Assembly (NCBI GenBank): GCA_914767885.1
Contig: CAJZBQ010000037.1
Coordinates: 682,001 to 746,000 of the forward strand
DNA from: Blepharisma stoltei
Lineage: Eukaryota > Ciliophora > Heterotrichea > Heterotrichida > Blepharismidae
Reading direction: 5' to 3'
DNA: 64,000 nt
This document shows, piece by piece, positions 31,277 through 42,597 of the stretch. Both the position numbers and the translations under genes were made by a program. A model generated the notes under the pieces. The model had not been told where the DNA came from and did not search any database. It saw nothing but the letters and a program-made list of their open reading frames with translations. The first letter of the stretch is position 1; each line of letters begins with the position of its first letter.

Positions 31277-34146
31277 ATGAATAAGAGAAGTCTTGAAGGC
31301 CAGCGCGTCAAAAAGAACAAAGGCATGCTTGAAAAAGAAGAAATTGCCCAATACGATGATGCTGGGAATTTAATATCAGTTACCTACAAATATAAAAATC
31401 CAGTCCTTTCTATTTTTGAAGACGATCTTTATGCTGAGCTGTATAACGCCCGCTGCCATGACACAGGAGAACCATTAGATGCTGATGGGGCACGTAATTT
31501 CCGTGAAGACGTTTTAAAGCGAAATGACCAAAATACTGAAGTGATATGCAATATTTCCTTGATTATTTCTCTATATAAATAAGAATATTTATATAAAAAA
31601 TCATATAAAAATTAAATAAAAAGATCATAAATTTGAATGGTATGCGCCTGGGAATTAACTCCATCATTTCTCTCGCTAACTCTTTAATCTGCCGAAAATT
31701 AACCAAGCTTAATTTAGCTGATAATGCTATATCAGACTATGGAATGCACGCTGTAAAAAATATTTTGGAGTCAACTGATATTGAAAGGTGTGAATTTCAC
31801 CTTCCAAAATTGGTTGAAACTTTTTGATAGTGAGACATTTGACTGAAAAAACCATTAAATATCAACCAAATATCGCACAAAAATTTTCGACCAAATTTAC
31901 TTCGAAAAAATGTACACTATCAAAAATAAACTGTCATTTGGCATAGAACCGATATTGAGCAGCTGAATTTAGCTTCAAATATGATATCTGGGGATGGGCT
32001 GGAAAATTTAGTCGATGTCATTAGTAATCATCCGACTCTAAAAGTCCTTAACTTAGGTCTACAAGAAGGAAGCATGAGGAAAAACTCCTTGGGTTTGCAA
32101 GGAGCAACTTGTTTAGCAGCAATTTTATTAAAAAATTCTTCTATTGATACACTTATATTGGAAGATAATGATATTGGCGCCAATGGAGGAGAATGTTTTG
32201 GAATTGCGTTGACTCAGAATATGTCACTAAAAAACTTGAAAATCTCAGAAAATGAATTAAGGACTGAAGGTGCGATGTTTATTATTAAAAATGCGAATAA
32301 ACTTGAAAGCTTAGATTTAAGCAAAAATTATAAAATATTTAATGAATTCGACTGATTAATAGTAGAATTATTATTTATTTTTTCAAATACTGATATGATT
32401 ATCTACTACACTTATATTAGTATACATAACTGCTCAAGCGGGGCCGACTATTGAAAAACTAATCCTTTCCTCCAAAAAGCTCAAAAAATTAGTTTTAGAA
32501 TATAATGAATTACTTCCCTCAGGCGCAGAGTTCGTTGCAAATGGTTTACGAAAAAATACAACTCTTGTATCTCTAAGAAATAAAATGGTGACGTTGACAG
32601 AAATTGGCCCTGAGGTTCACTGTTGTAGAGCAGGTCGGGCCCATCTTGATAAAAGCTGAAAACAAGTCTCTATTCTTTTTGAAGTAGGACTTCAGGTTGG
32701 GGAAGCCTTGCTGAAGAGGGAAGTTTTATTTCTCCCCGAAGATTATACGGTTTTGCCTTTCATATAGTATTTTTCTATCGGGACTATCGGGGCACCCTAC
32801 AGTGGGTGACTCTAATCTAGGTAGCTGATTCTTAGGTTAGGTAAGACTCGCCAGAAAATTCACGAGGGCGAAATTTTGGTTGGGCCTTCCACCATTTGTA
32901 CTCTAGTGAATACGCACACCCAGCGTAGGGCACCTTTTCTGGAGTCAAGGTAGCCCCGCTAGTGGGAGTCCCGATATTTTCATTTAAATCTTAATCTAAC
33001 CATGCATCTCTAAATTTAAAAGGCAACATCCTCGGAGATGATGGAATTTTCCATCTCGTAGAAACTCTCAGAACCAATCGTACAATAAGAGAACTAAACA
33101 TCGCCCTCAATGAAATCGGTCCCTTAGGTGCTTCAGCTGTCGCTCAAATGTTACCACAAACCAAAATCCGTTCCTTAAATATGAGCAAAAATTATTTGGG
33201 CGATGAAGCTGCTATTGCATTTTCCAATATTTTAAGCTCCCCTGATTATCCTTGCAAAATTGAAAATCTAAACTTAGGGTCCTGCAGAATTGGTGACCGA
33301 GGTGTCGAGACTTTTTTTACTTCAATTGTCAACAACAAATATTTAACTCAACTAAATTTTTCTGACAATTTTATATCAGAAAAACTAGAAGGACTCCTCC
33401 TTGAATGCCTCGACGCTAATTATTTCCTCTGCAAAGTCCTTTTAGCTGGCAACAGACTCAGCCACGCCTGTATTTCTCGAATAAAAAAAATTTGTGAAAG
33501 AAACAAAAGGGAACGTGAAAACGCTGAGCCAAATCGTCTTAAAAATGAACAATATAGGCTTGAATATGAACGAAGAAAACTCGCAGAAGCCGAAGATCTG
33601 CTACACAAGCAAATTAGTGAGGTAGACAAAGTAAAAGAGCTTAGAGAAGACGTGATGACACAAATAGAAGTTTTAAGAGAAAATGAAAAAGCTAAAAGAG
33701 AACTAGAACGACAAAAAATCCAAGAAGAACAGACTATGATCGCTGACAAAGAAAACAGAATTGCAAAGGCAAAAATGGAATTAGAGGCGATGAAAAATAA
33801 ATATAGGAAAACTATTGAAGAAATGAAGCAAGAATATGAAGAAAAATTGGCGAAAAAAGAACAGATTCAACAGGAAATTAAACAGCTAGAAGAAGAAAAT
33901 AGGGATTTAGAAACGGATATGCCAGAAATTATTAGAGAGTTGCAGGAGAAGATACAAGCGACGAGGAAAGAAACTAATGCAATTGAAGAAGAAACAAGAC
34001 TGGTGAGGGAGGAAATGAATAAGGTAGAACAAGAATTGAATGTCTTGAGAGCTTCGAGGCCCCCAGAAACTAATGTGCAGCCTGAGCCGGCAAGTGCAGC
34101 GAAAGAGCCAGCAAAAGCAAAAAAGAAAGGAAAAAGTAAAAAATAA
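31277..34146 (+). CDS. Leucine-rich-repeat protein with C-terminal coiled coil
   Basis: Removing four segments (31545-31627, 31779-31952, 32329-32422, 32574-33010) gives 693 residues. After about 90 residues, ribonuclease-inhibitor-type LRRs follow (LTKLNLADNAIS, IEQLNLASNMIS, LKVLNLGL, LESLDLSKNYIT, LKKLVLEYNEL, LVSLNLKGNILG, IRSLNMSKNYLG, IENLNLGSCRIG). Then comes a long Glu/Lys coiled coil (about 450-665) and a basic Lys tail. Each IES removal turns a broken repeat into a consensus one. The layout resembles axonemal LRR proteins; the function is not established. Confidence 0.88.
31545..31627. other. IES, 83 bp, in LRR gene
   Basis: TA at 31545 and 31628, same phase. Joins NTEVI to NLNGMRLG. 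Confidence 0.8.
31779..31952. other. IES, 174 bp, in LRR gene
   Basis: TA at 31779 and 31953 inside the direct repeat GATATTGA. Joins ESTDIEQLNLASN. The interior has a palindrome (AAGGTGTGAATTTCACCTT) and an inverted pair TTTTGATAGTG/CACTATCAAAA. Confidence 0.8.
32329..32422. other. IES, 94 bp, in LRR gene
   Basis: TA at 32329 and 32423. Joins LDLSKNYITAQAG. Confidence 0.8.
32577..33005 (+). mobile_element. Retroposon R7 inside LRR gene
   Basis: ATCTCTAA flanks it at 32569-32576 and 33006-33013. Starts GAAATAAAATGGTGACGTTG and ends TAAATCTTAATCTAACC. Excision between the TAs at 32574 and 33011 (437 bp) restores TLVSLNLKGN. Confidence 0.8.
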
Positions 34147-34200
34147 CTTAAGATTTTTAATGGAGAATTAATATTTAATAGAGGTAAATATGTAGTCGAT

Positions 34201-35847
34201 TTAAAGATCTACCATTTTTGGAATTTCTTCTCTAGGAATTTTCTTGTTCAATATATCCCAATCAAATAGGTCTGGAATCTTTGATGGAATAGGGAAATAT
34301 TCTAATATTTCTTCAAAATAAGGATGTTGCAGACATTTTTCGGCGTCTCATCTTTTTAATGGGTTAAAAGCAAGCATTTTGTTAACTCACCACTCTTAAT
34401 TAGCGGACAAATGATTCTATTTTAAGAAAAATTAACTTCTTTGCTAGTTTAAAATTTTTTAATAAAAATTATTTTGTATAAACTATACTAATATATAAAG
34501 AAAATTATTATAAAATGAAATCTCAAGCTATATTAAATTATTGACAACTTGCTTTCTAAGCATACATTTTATAAATAAATTTAGTCTTTTAATTTTGAAT
34601 TCGAAATTTTTTTTTATATATTTAAATATAAATTTTTAAGGGCCACTAAAGTAAGCAAATCTATCAATAATTTATCATCATGCTCTATTATATTTTGGCT
34701 TTCCGATGCTTGTAAAGATGATAATTTTTTAAAATATTTATCCTCAACAAAAAACATATCATCTTCATTTGGCTTCCCTATTTTGCAAATAATTCCGATT
34801 AAAGTACTGAAAAGGCTTCTCTTTAAAAGAACTGATTTCCTCCTGGCTACAAGTTCATATAATAGTCATCCGCAGCTTCAAATATCAGCTTTCCCTGTTA
34901 TAGCTGGGGCCTTACAGATTATTTCTGGAGCACAAATTGTTCAATCTGTAATAATATCATTATATTCTTTGTTTATTTCTGTGGCAAATCAAAAGTCTGC
35001 AAATTTCACATCACAATCTTCATTAATCCAAATTGCTTGTGGGCAAATATGATTATGCACAATCCCAGCTGAATGCAAAGCATATAATCCTTGTAAAACT
35101 TGATAAATAATAAGCTTAAAATCATTATTTTCCAAAGGGCAGTTAGAATATATAACTTCGTGTAAATCGCATAGTAAATATTCTGTCACCAAAAAGTATT
35201 TTTCATTTTTGTAATGTATACTGAAGCGATTCAATATATTTTCATGATCTAAATGCCTCATGATTTCTATGCATTTGAGCTGTTTTCTAGGATAATCTTC
35301 AGATAAAAGATTTATCTCTTCAATAGCTGCTATATTGCCATATTGATTTAGGAATTTTTCTCTGTTATTTGGTAGTCGATTATTTTTGGTATGATAAATC
35401 TAGCTATTTTTTGACTTTTAATGCCGAAATTAAAATTTGTTTATAGAAGAATGGAGAAATAATGCTGATAAATAGTATTTTCCTTATTTCGAGCTTTGGT
35501 TCTTGGATACAAAAAGGTATTTCGCAAATAATCATTAACCTCTCCTCCCTCGGCTAGCAAATAAAAAAAATTTATTCACTTACGAAGGTGTTAAATTTTT
35601 GTTTTAAAAATTTATATAAAATATTATAGTTTTTTTTTTTTTCGAAATTTAAAAAAATTCCAGTTGAAAATTCAGCATAATAATGGTTATAGCTGATTTA
35701 TCAAAATAATTTTTTATAAAAAATTTTTGCTCGCTTGTGGAGGGTGTTTTTACAAAAAAATAGGGATTTTTCCAATGGTTTTGTTGACTCACAGAGGAGG
35801 GGAGCAAGTATGTCGTAACTTTTTCCATTACAAAAATCAATTTGCAT
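34201..35847 (-). CDS. MAPK-like pseudokinase 1
   Basis: C-lobe features are clear: MRHLDHENIL, VTEYLLCDLHEVI, QGLYALHSAGIVHNH, CAPEIICKAPAITGKADIWSCGWLLYEL and LLNKMLAFNPLKRW at the end. Catalytic residues are gone: the HRDLKP loop reads HNHICP, DFG reads DFW, and the VAIK region reads NIAAIEE without lysine. IESs: 34383-34651 and 35536-35808 (both MITEs) and a short one near 35390-35468 whose ends are ambiguous. About 341 residues, start taken at 35847 (35892 also possible). Probably a scaffold or regulator. Paralogous to the gene at 43867. Confidence 0.75.
34383..34653 (+). mobile_element. MITE copy 14, decayed, IES in pseudokinase 1
   Basis: TA at 34383 and 34652. ACTCACCACTCTTAATTAGCGG at the start, GGCCACTAAAGTAA at the end, family-like middle (AACTATACTAATATATAA). 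Removal joins LIDLLNKMLAFNP. Confidence 0.7.
35390..35468. other. Probable IES in pseudokinase 1, ends ambiguous
   Basis: Stops appear just upstream of YHTKNNRLPNN in the gene's frame. TA pairs giving 49, 70 or 79 bp all keep the frame; the 79-bp choice is given. Confidence 0.4.
35536..35810 (-). mobile_element. MITE copy 15, IES in pseudokinase 1
   Basis: Reverse, worn. TA at 35536 and 35809. Hairpin end AACCTCTCCTCCCTCGGCTAG; other end GTTGACTCACAGAGGAGGGG. Confidence 0.7.
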
Positions 35848-35984
35848 TTTATAAAAGATAATTTTATTTAAAAGAGATATTAAAATTTGCAAATATATAT
35901 CTCTCCCGAGAGATCTATAAATATTATTATTTTAATTGAAAACCTTACTCCTTTATTACTATTTTAGCTAATCGTTATATTAAC

Positions 35985-36802
35985 CTACACACCAGTCCCT
36001 GCAAACTCTGAAATTCCAAGCTTTGGGAAAAGCCAAAAATTCGCAAAAATAATTCCCCCTACAATCACTATCATATGAACTATATTAAAATATCTCAGCC
36101 AGCCAAAATTGCTATAAGCTCTTCTGAATTTATCGTTATAAACCATAAAAATGACCACTCCACTTTTCCCAGCCCTTCCTTTCAGCATCTGAATTTGTGC
36201 TTCTTTTAACCCAACAGTACTCAATGCAGAAATTGGCAACTCATAATATGCATTCATTAATCCGGCTTGTCTGCATATTTCTGGGTCAAAAATCATGTAC
36301 TGAAATGGGTTCTTGCTGATTTTTGCATTTAAATTAAGCTATTTTATATAAAATAAAAGTAAATTATCATAAAAATGCTAATAGGTTTATTTTTCCTATA
36401 AAGAATATGGATTTTTCTCTGTTTTTCATAGAATAAAAGTATAATAAACCAAATAGTAAAATCAATTATGTTCAAATACGGAATTATTCCTATAGCAAAG
36501 CTTGCTAAAAATGACAGCACTAAGAAAAGGCAGTTTGAGTCTGCACGAATCCTGGTAAACCACCTCAGCATTCAAGCTTTATAAAATCAATTATTTGTGA
36601 GTTTTTCATAATGACCATTCTCATTGGTGCGATTGCATTTAGCATTAAATTGTTTTATGGCATGATTGTATACTTCAATAGGGTCTTCTGAAGGGATATT
36701 CACTTTGCTTCCTGAGTCACTGCCTCCAGTTCCTTTAAGATTCTGAAAGAATGCTTCTTTCAACAGCTTAGTCGACATTACAGCAGCCATTTTATATACC
36801 AA
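35985..36802 (-). CDS. Multi-pass membrane protein, unknown
   Basis: Reads MVYKMAAVMSTKLLKEAFFQNLKG... (start may be the second Met), with two TGA Trp (NNWFYKAW), a hydrophobic hairpin (CLFLVLSFLASFAIGIIPYL and FTIWFIILLFY), then after an IES near 36335-36405 a conserved-looking segment (FDPEICRQAGLMNAYYELPISAL, KGRAGKSGVVIFMVYNDKF) and a last membrane span (FNIVHMIVIVGGIIFANFWLF). About 248 residues. The C-terminal end lies inside or outside after three spans. Family not recognised. Confidence 0.6.
36335..36405. other. Probable IES in membrane protein gene
   Basis: The frame ends in YFYFI-stop, while NAKISKNPFQYM continues upstream of the next frame. TA pairs of 35, 47 or 71 bp keep the frame; the 71-bp choice (36335/36406) matches the usual short-IES size. 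Confidence 0.45.
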
Positions 36803-37011
36803 AATTCCCCTTACTATTTTATTTTATTTAAAATTTTTTTTTTTATTATTCAATTGTCTACGTCATAATATATTTCATTATCTTTTATCTTGTTCCTGAT
36901 TAATTTATCTCCTCTTTACATATATATTTACTTACATTTTTCATCCAAAAATCTTTTATGATGGAAGTTTCTTTTCATCAGTTATTTATCCTAATTTTCC
37001 TTATAATTTAA

Positions 37012-37978
37012 ATGTTCGAACATGGTATTCTTCGTATTCCAGGCGCCCGGCCTTTCCGCAGGTCTTCTAAGCATGATATCCAGATGCGAGAACAATCTTG
37101 GGACAGCCGATTTCATCTAGATAAACTTCCTGATTATGATGCAAATAAAGATCGGCACATACAAGTTCATTTAGGCGTGACAAAAAGGAAAAAAATTATT
37201 GCAGCACCAGGAAAAATAAGGAAAGCTAATGATATTCCGAATAGAGTCCCCAAATCTGCTTCAAATAAAGGAATTGGGGTAGGCAAACCGCCAGTATTGA
37301 AGGGACAGATCTTTAAAAAACTAACTGATAATTTAGTAGAACTGTGGGAAGAAAAAGGTGTGCCTGAGTACCAGCAAAGATTATTTTTATTCTTTTTTAA
37401 TAGAAAATAAAAAAAATTAATGGCGATATAATAATATAAAAACGTATTCTTTTAAATAAGGAATATCAGCTATTGAAAATCTACCAGCAAAACAAAAAGC
37501 AAACAAGATGGTTAAAGAAATTGATGAAACAAATAGTAATAAAAGCGTCCTTATACACGCAATTAAGACGATAAATGCAAGAGAGCAAGCTTTATTAGAG
37601 CTGAAAAAATTGACCCAAAAAGACAGAAACTCGATTTCCAGACAAGAATTAGCTGACAAATTGTCAAATTTAAGAACACTTTCGCTGAATGCTGTGGAGC
37701 TGATACAAAACTGGAGAGAAAAATTATCAAATTTAAGCCAGAATATGTCGCTATCAAAAACCCAGTTTCTTATAAATGATGAGAATTATTTGATAAAAAT
37801 GAAAACTGATACTATTTATCTTGCAGACACAATTATTGCTGACTTAATTTACATTTCTAATAAATCAGACCCATTTTTCGTATATGCAAGCTCTGTGAGT
37901 TTGGGAAAAATAAAATCTCCAAGAAAATTGGAACTTCCAATAGCAAATTCTTTACTTACATTCCTAGCCAATATATAA
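37012..37978 (+). CDS. Basic coiled-coil protein, possibly 5' part of a longer gene
   Basis: MFEHGILRIPGARPFRRSS..., a basic N-terminal half, then after removal of 37382-37463 a helical region (EYQQRLSAIENLPAKQKANK, NAREQALLELKKL, AVELIQNWREKL). 294 residues to the stop at 37976. Only 126 bp separate it from the next gene. The intervening AT-rich stretch can be excised between in-phase TAs (e.g. 37974 and 38091, 117 bp), giving one continuous protein, FLANIRKCEMILLEEG.... So 37012-39920 may be a single gene of about 850 residues. Confidence 0.55.
37382..37463. other. IES, about 82 bp
   Basis: TA at 37382 and 37464 in phase (37388 is an alternative left end). Removal passes several stops and joins QQRLSAIEN. 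Confidence 0.65.
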
Positions 37979-38104
37979 ATAATGCGAATATTTTTTTTAT
38001 TTTTTCGCAAATACTATAAATATTTTTTTATATTTTTTCATAATTTATATAGTTTTGTATTAATTTATAAGTATTAGAGAGTTAGTAGGATAAGAAAATG
38101 TGAA

Positions 38105-39920
38105 ATGATTCTATTAGAAGAAGGGGTGTCCGCTGCGCCTGTTCGAGAAACTTTATTTGACTTACGAAATAAATCTCATGCTTTTAATAATGATCCGCCT
38201 CAAGTAAATTCAGACAAAGAAAATGAAGACTCTAAAAGCTCAAGAAGAAGTTCTTCCTGAGGCCGAAATAAATCCAACAGATCTTTATTCTCAAGAGACA
38301 ACAGCTGTAATGCATCTCCAGAAGAGTCAAAAATACACATTTTACCACCAGAAACGCCTGTAAATATAGAGCCACAGCCCTTGGTAACTGAAAGGCTTTT
38401 TATTGAGTCTTTATCTGGAAACAACATAGAACAACAAATTGCGGAATATTCTAATAAAGTCCCTGAAAGCCTAAAAGAAGCATTAGGAAAGCCTGAAAAC
38501 GCGTATGTCCTTTCCCAAACTTTAAGATTTCCAGCATATCTCTGGATAAGACAGCATCAAAATATCATAGGGTTTGTGATACTAAATTTAGAAAACCAAA
38601 AATCAGTACAAAAAAGGCTTATACCAATTAATAAAAATTATTATCATTTTTAATTATTGGATTTTTTATATATAAAAATATTATTTAATATATAGGAAAG
38701 GCTTATGATTTCACACATCTCAGCAGAATCTCTGCAAGCTTTTGGGGAAATTTTAAATATGATGGTAGGGTATATTTGGGAAAACTACCCATGCATTGAA
38801 ATTAGAAGTGGGATAATTTCAAAAGTCAATGAACAAGGGAAATATGAGGCTGATAAGTCAATTAAGGAGCATTTTGATAAATTGGGGTTTAGGTGGAAAC
38901 AAATGATTTATACTGGAGATAAAACCCCACTGCAGTTGCTAGGGCTAAGAAGACCTGAAACTGCTCCATGCGATGAAAATTTGCCAGCAAAGCAGCTTTT
39001 TGGAGACTCTATAGAGCTTGCATATGGCTGTGCTGCACAAATTTCAAACAATTCCAGGACAATTCCTACCCATAGTCCTTATTTCAGCTTAATCGGGATT
39101 TCTTGCGCACTTCGTGCGCTAGGTCAATTTTCATCAGAATCTGACCTTGGCCACAAAGTCCAAGACCTAATCGGGAAAATGCAAGCATCATGGGTGCCTC
39201 CTGCTTTCAGATTTCGCAAAGAAAAATATGACGGCGCCTTAAACGACCTCCGATCTATAGGACTTACCTTATCAGATTTCAAAGACGACTCAGAAACCTC
39301 CGTTTCATGTTCAGCATTAGGCCTTTCCTGGTCCAAATCTATGACAACAATAATTAATGGGATTTCATATACCCGCATCTATCAAACCCAAATAAATATT
39401 ATGAAATCTGATGATTTATTAGCATATATATATTAAATTCCATTAATTTCGCATCATTTTTGCTATAAAAATAAAAAAAAATTTACTATACTAAATAGGG
39501 ATAGTAGTACCCACAGAAGACCCAAATTTTAGTGCATTTTTTATCCCTTGTTCAGAAAGTAACGGATCTATGGCTTTTAATTACGCAAAAGAAGTTTTGT
39601 CACGGATAACCAAAGTGGAGGACGTTAAAGAAGAAATATGGATTCCTGCGTTTTCTATTGTGGATGAAAATAAGCTTGGCGAGCTCATCAACTCAAAAGT
39701 GGCTGATTTTTCCATATCTTCCTGCAGTGAAATTGTAAATTTGAAGTTTTTAGCCCCTCTGCATCCTCAAGGATCTATTATTATCCATCCAGATCCAAAT
39801 GCTTTAGTATTAGAAGACAGTTTTATTTTTGGAATCATGCATAGCAAAATTGATGAAATGCTCGAAGTTCCATTCTTCGTCACTTTTGTAAGCCGAAGCG
39901 ACTTTTCTAAAGCATTTTAA
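38105..39920 (+). CDS. GNAT-like acetyltransferase-related protein
   Basis: A 552-residue reading after removing 38620-38703 and 39429-39501. A disordered Ser-rich start (SSRRSSSWGRNKSNRS, Trp from TGA) is followed by VTERLFIESLSG...IRQHQNIIGFVILNL, similar to the beginning of RimJ/RimL-type GNAT acetyltransferases. The remaining 350 residues (CIEIRSGIISKVNEQGKYE, FDKLGFRWKQMIY, then SYTRIYQTQINI, IWIPAFSIVDENKL) are not recognised with confidence. Catalytic capacity is unproven. Confidence 0.5.
38620..38703. other. IES, 84 bp
   Basis: TA at 38620 and 38704 inside the direct repeat AAGGCTTAT. Joins QKRLMISHISAES. Confidence 0.75.
39429..39501. other. IES, about 73 bp
   Basis: In-phase TAs at 39429 and 39502 (39496 also possible). 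Joins LLAYIVVPTEDPNF. Confidence 0.65.
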
Positions 39921-39938
39921 CATATTAATTATTAATTG

Positions 39939-40118
39939 ATGAAATTTCCTAAAACTCCGCCTAATGTCACTTGCCTCTTTTTTGGCGAAAAATTAGTAAA
40001 TAATTTTTCTTTCTTATGGGGAGATTTTGAAAAAAATTTTTGGTTTGTTGTAATGAATTCGCCTATTTGAGGAAGCGTGGTTCTTGTGATTGAAGAACTT
40101 CTGTGCTTTTTTAAGTAA
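39939..40118 (+). CDS. Small hypothetical protein or receptor N-terminus
   Basis: Fifty-nine codons, MKFPKTPPNVTCLFFGEKLV...WGSVVLVIEELLCFFK, with a TGA Trp. The TAA stop is followed after 3 bp by the ATG of the receptor gene in the same frame. It could be an independent gene, or the true N-terminus of the receptor with a stop caused by a sequence error. Confidence 0.35.
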
Positions 40119-40121
40119 TTT

Positions 40122-42348
40122 ATGCTGGATTCGTCATATCTTCATCCGTTTTCTTCTCATCTGTTAGGGACAATTGTTTTAAATTCATTCGTAATGCTAT
40201 TGGAGTTATTGTATATCTTTTTATAATTAATAGTTAAGGAAATTGATTGGAAAGTAGCTAATTTATAAGGAAAAAATAGATTTTTATAGGGAAATAGCTG
40301 AGAAAATGGGTTATCTTGTAATTTCTATCGATCTTCTAAGCTTATGAGGGGGAATTGTTTCTTTTGCCCAAGTCCAGCCATTAGGAGACCATACAGAAGG
40401 TGTATACATATTTAAAATGGATGGAAATTCCTATTTTTTGATATTGTTTTCCCTTACTTTTTTATATGGATTTTCACTAGCTTATGCAATGACGAGGATT
40501 TACAAGCTACACAAATTTTGTTCAGATTGGAGATATACGAAGTTATTTTATGTTTCTATTGCTGTACAAGTTCTGATTAGATTATGCACTTTTGCGTTTA
40601 TGACTTGGGCTTTACCAGGAAGTATTGAAGGAAAAAAGGTGTTTTTTCTATTAATTTCGATACCTGATGCGGTGTTTTTAGTGAGTTATTCCCTTTTAGA
40701 TGTAATTTTCTTAAAATTTTACATAATAATAATTTTTTCCCTTTCCCAATCCACATGGTATATTTTTTATTATTCTTACAAATGATTAGGGTGTTTTATT
40801 TCAGCCATATGGAAAATGATTTGCAGATGAGCCTATTAGTACATTTCACCAAGCCAAGGCATTTCAGTGCTACAAAAATATTAGGAGTTTTAACAATAAT
40901 TTGGCTATTAGTAGAATCAGGACTATATGTACTGTATTTTAAAGGGATAGTAAGAAATGAAGATATTCAATTCGAGCTGAGCTCAGTCAATTTACTATGT
41001 TCAATGTTTGTTTTTATTTTTTTGATATTTTTACATATAAATTACTCCTCAACTCCTTTTAAATCAAATACGGCTCGTGATAAGCTGCAAAGGATTACTT
41101 CAATTATGTTTTTATGGACAATTGCTAGATACATAAAAGGGTTTTATGAAATTTTTGTAACAATTGAGCCTAATATTTTTATCAGAAATATTCATGAAAT
41201 TGAAAAAGCGACACTTATACAAGCATGCTCACTAGTGTGTATGCTGATTTTGTGTGAGATTATTTGTTATATTACGGTGCTGGACTATTCGTTTATGGCA
41301 ATATTTTTATTTCCAGATGATGAAGTAATTCAGCATGCTGGACTTTTTGATCACCATGGGAATGTGATAACTGAAGAAGATGAAGAAAGATCTTTATATC
41401 AGCAGGATTATTATTTATTATATATAAAAAAAGGAAATATTTTTAATTTTGAAAATAAAATAAAAAAATATATGAAAGAATAGATAATTAAAGATGTTTT
41501 TATATCAGCCAAGAAGAAGTATAAGTGAAACTCCTAACCTTTTAATGGACTTTAATGATATCACAATTATATCATCCCTTGCAAATAAAAGCCAAGGCTT
41601 AGGCGAACTCTTCAAAGCTACATATAAAGGAAAAGATATTTTATATCGAAAAATAGAATTTCCCAGAATGAGTGGCTCAGTGCTAGAAGAAATAAATGCT
41701 GATATCGCCGCTATGAAAGCATTAGATAACTCCATTTTAGTCCCATTCTACGGTGCTTGTTTTACTCTCCCAGCAATAGGAATCTCCACTCTTTATATGA
41801 AAGGTGGCTCTCTATTCTCATATTTACATGAATCTGCCCGGATTCTTGATATAAAAGAAAAAATAAAGCTCATATCAATCATCGCAAGAGGACTGAGGGA
41901 CCTTCACTCACAAAATAAAATCCATGGCCATTTATCCTCACACAACATTTTACTTGACGAACAAAATGAGCCAAAAATCGCCGATTTAGGACTAGAAAAA
42001 GTAAAAAAATACGCTGGAGCTGTCTTAGGATATGAAAATAAAAACGCATGAAGCAGCCCACAGATATTTAGGGAGCCTTATAAAACAATAATAAAAGCAC
42101 AAAGTACAGATGATGTGTATAGCTTTGGGGTCATTATATGGGAAATTATGACCCAGCAGATACCTCATGATGGAAAAACATTAAAAATTTTACAACAAAG
42201 TGTAGGATTAGAAGGAAATATTCTTCCTATACCAAATAATTTGCAGCCTGAAATAGTAAGACTATTAAGAGGATGCTGGGAATTTGAGCCTGAAAAAAGA
42301 CCTGATTTTAGACATATATCAGTGACACTTTCAGGGCTATTAGTTTAA
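40122..42348 (+). CDS. Multi-pass receptor fused to a TKL-like kinase domain
   Basis: After three IESs are removed (40212-40263, 40703-40758, 41395-41500) the frame gives 670 residues. The first 430 hold seven to nine hydrophobic helices (LVISIDLLSLWGGIVSF, FLILFSLTFLYGFSLAYAM, VLTIIWLLVESGLYVLY, LLCSMFVFIFLIFLHI and others). The rest is a TKL-type kinase: KSQGLGELFKATYKG, ILYRKIE (Lys kept), HGHLSSHNILL, IADLGLEK, DVYSFGVIIWEIMT, CWEFEPEKRPDF. The catalytic Asp of HRD is His (HGHL), so activity is doubtful. A plasma-membrane sensor is likely. Confidence 0.8.
40212..40263. other. Probable IES, 52-61 bp, in receptor gene
   Basis: Stops separate LLELLY from KEKIDFYREI. In-phase TA pairs 40212/40264 or 40198/40259 restore the frame. 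Confidence 0.5.
40703..40758. other. Probable IES, about 56-80 bp, in receptor gene
   Basis: Frame change between SYSLLDV and YFLLFLQMIRVFY; in-phase TAs at 40703 and 40759 join them (40697/40777 also possible). Confidence 0.5.
41395..41500. other. IES, 106 bp, in receptor gene
   Basis: TA pairs lie within the 10-bp direct repeat TTTATATCAG at both ends. Joins EERSLYQPRRSISETP. Confidence 0.8.
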
Positions 42349-42597
42349 TTGTGAAATAATTATAAAATTTGAAAAGAATTTAATAAATTTGTATATGTGT
42401 CTTGTATGCAAGACTGGTAGTATTGGGTTAGCTCTAGGTCATGAAAAGTGTATGATAAACTGTCATTTTGTACCAAAATTTTTAAAAGAGCTATAATTCT
42501 TGGTGACATAAAAGTATATGCTATTCTGGATGAGTTAGGCTTTATTTTTATATAAATAAAGAGTTAGGGGAAATAAGCCAAACCAATAAAAAATAGT
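42349..42597. other. Intergenic, convergent
   Basis: AT-rich 249-bp spacer; nothing recognised. Confidence 0.4.
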
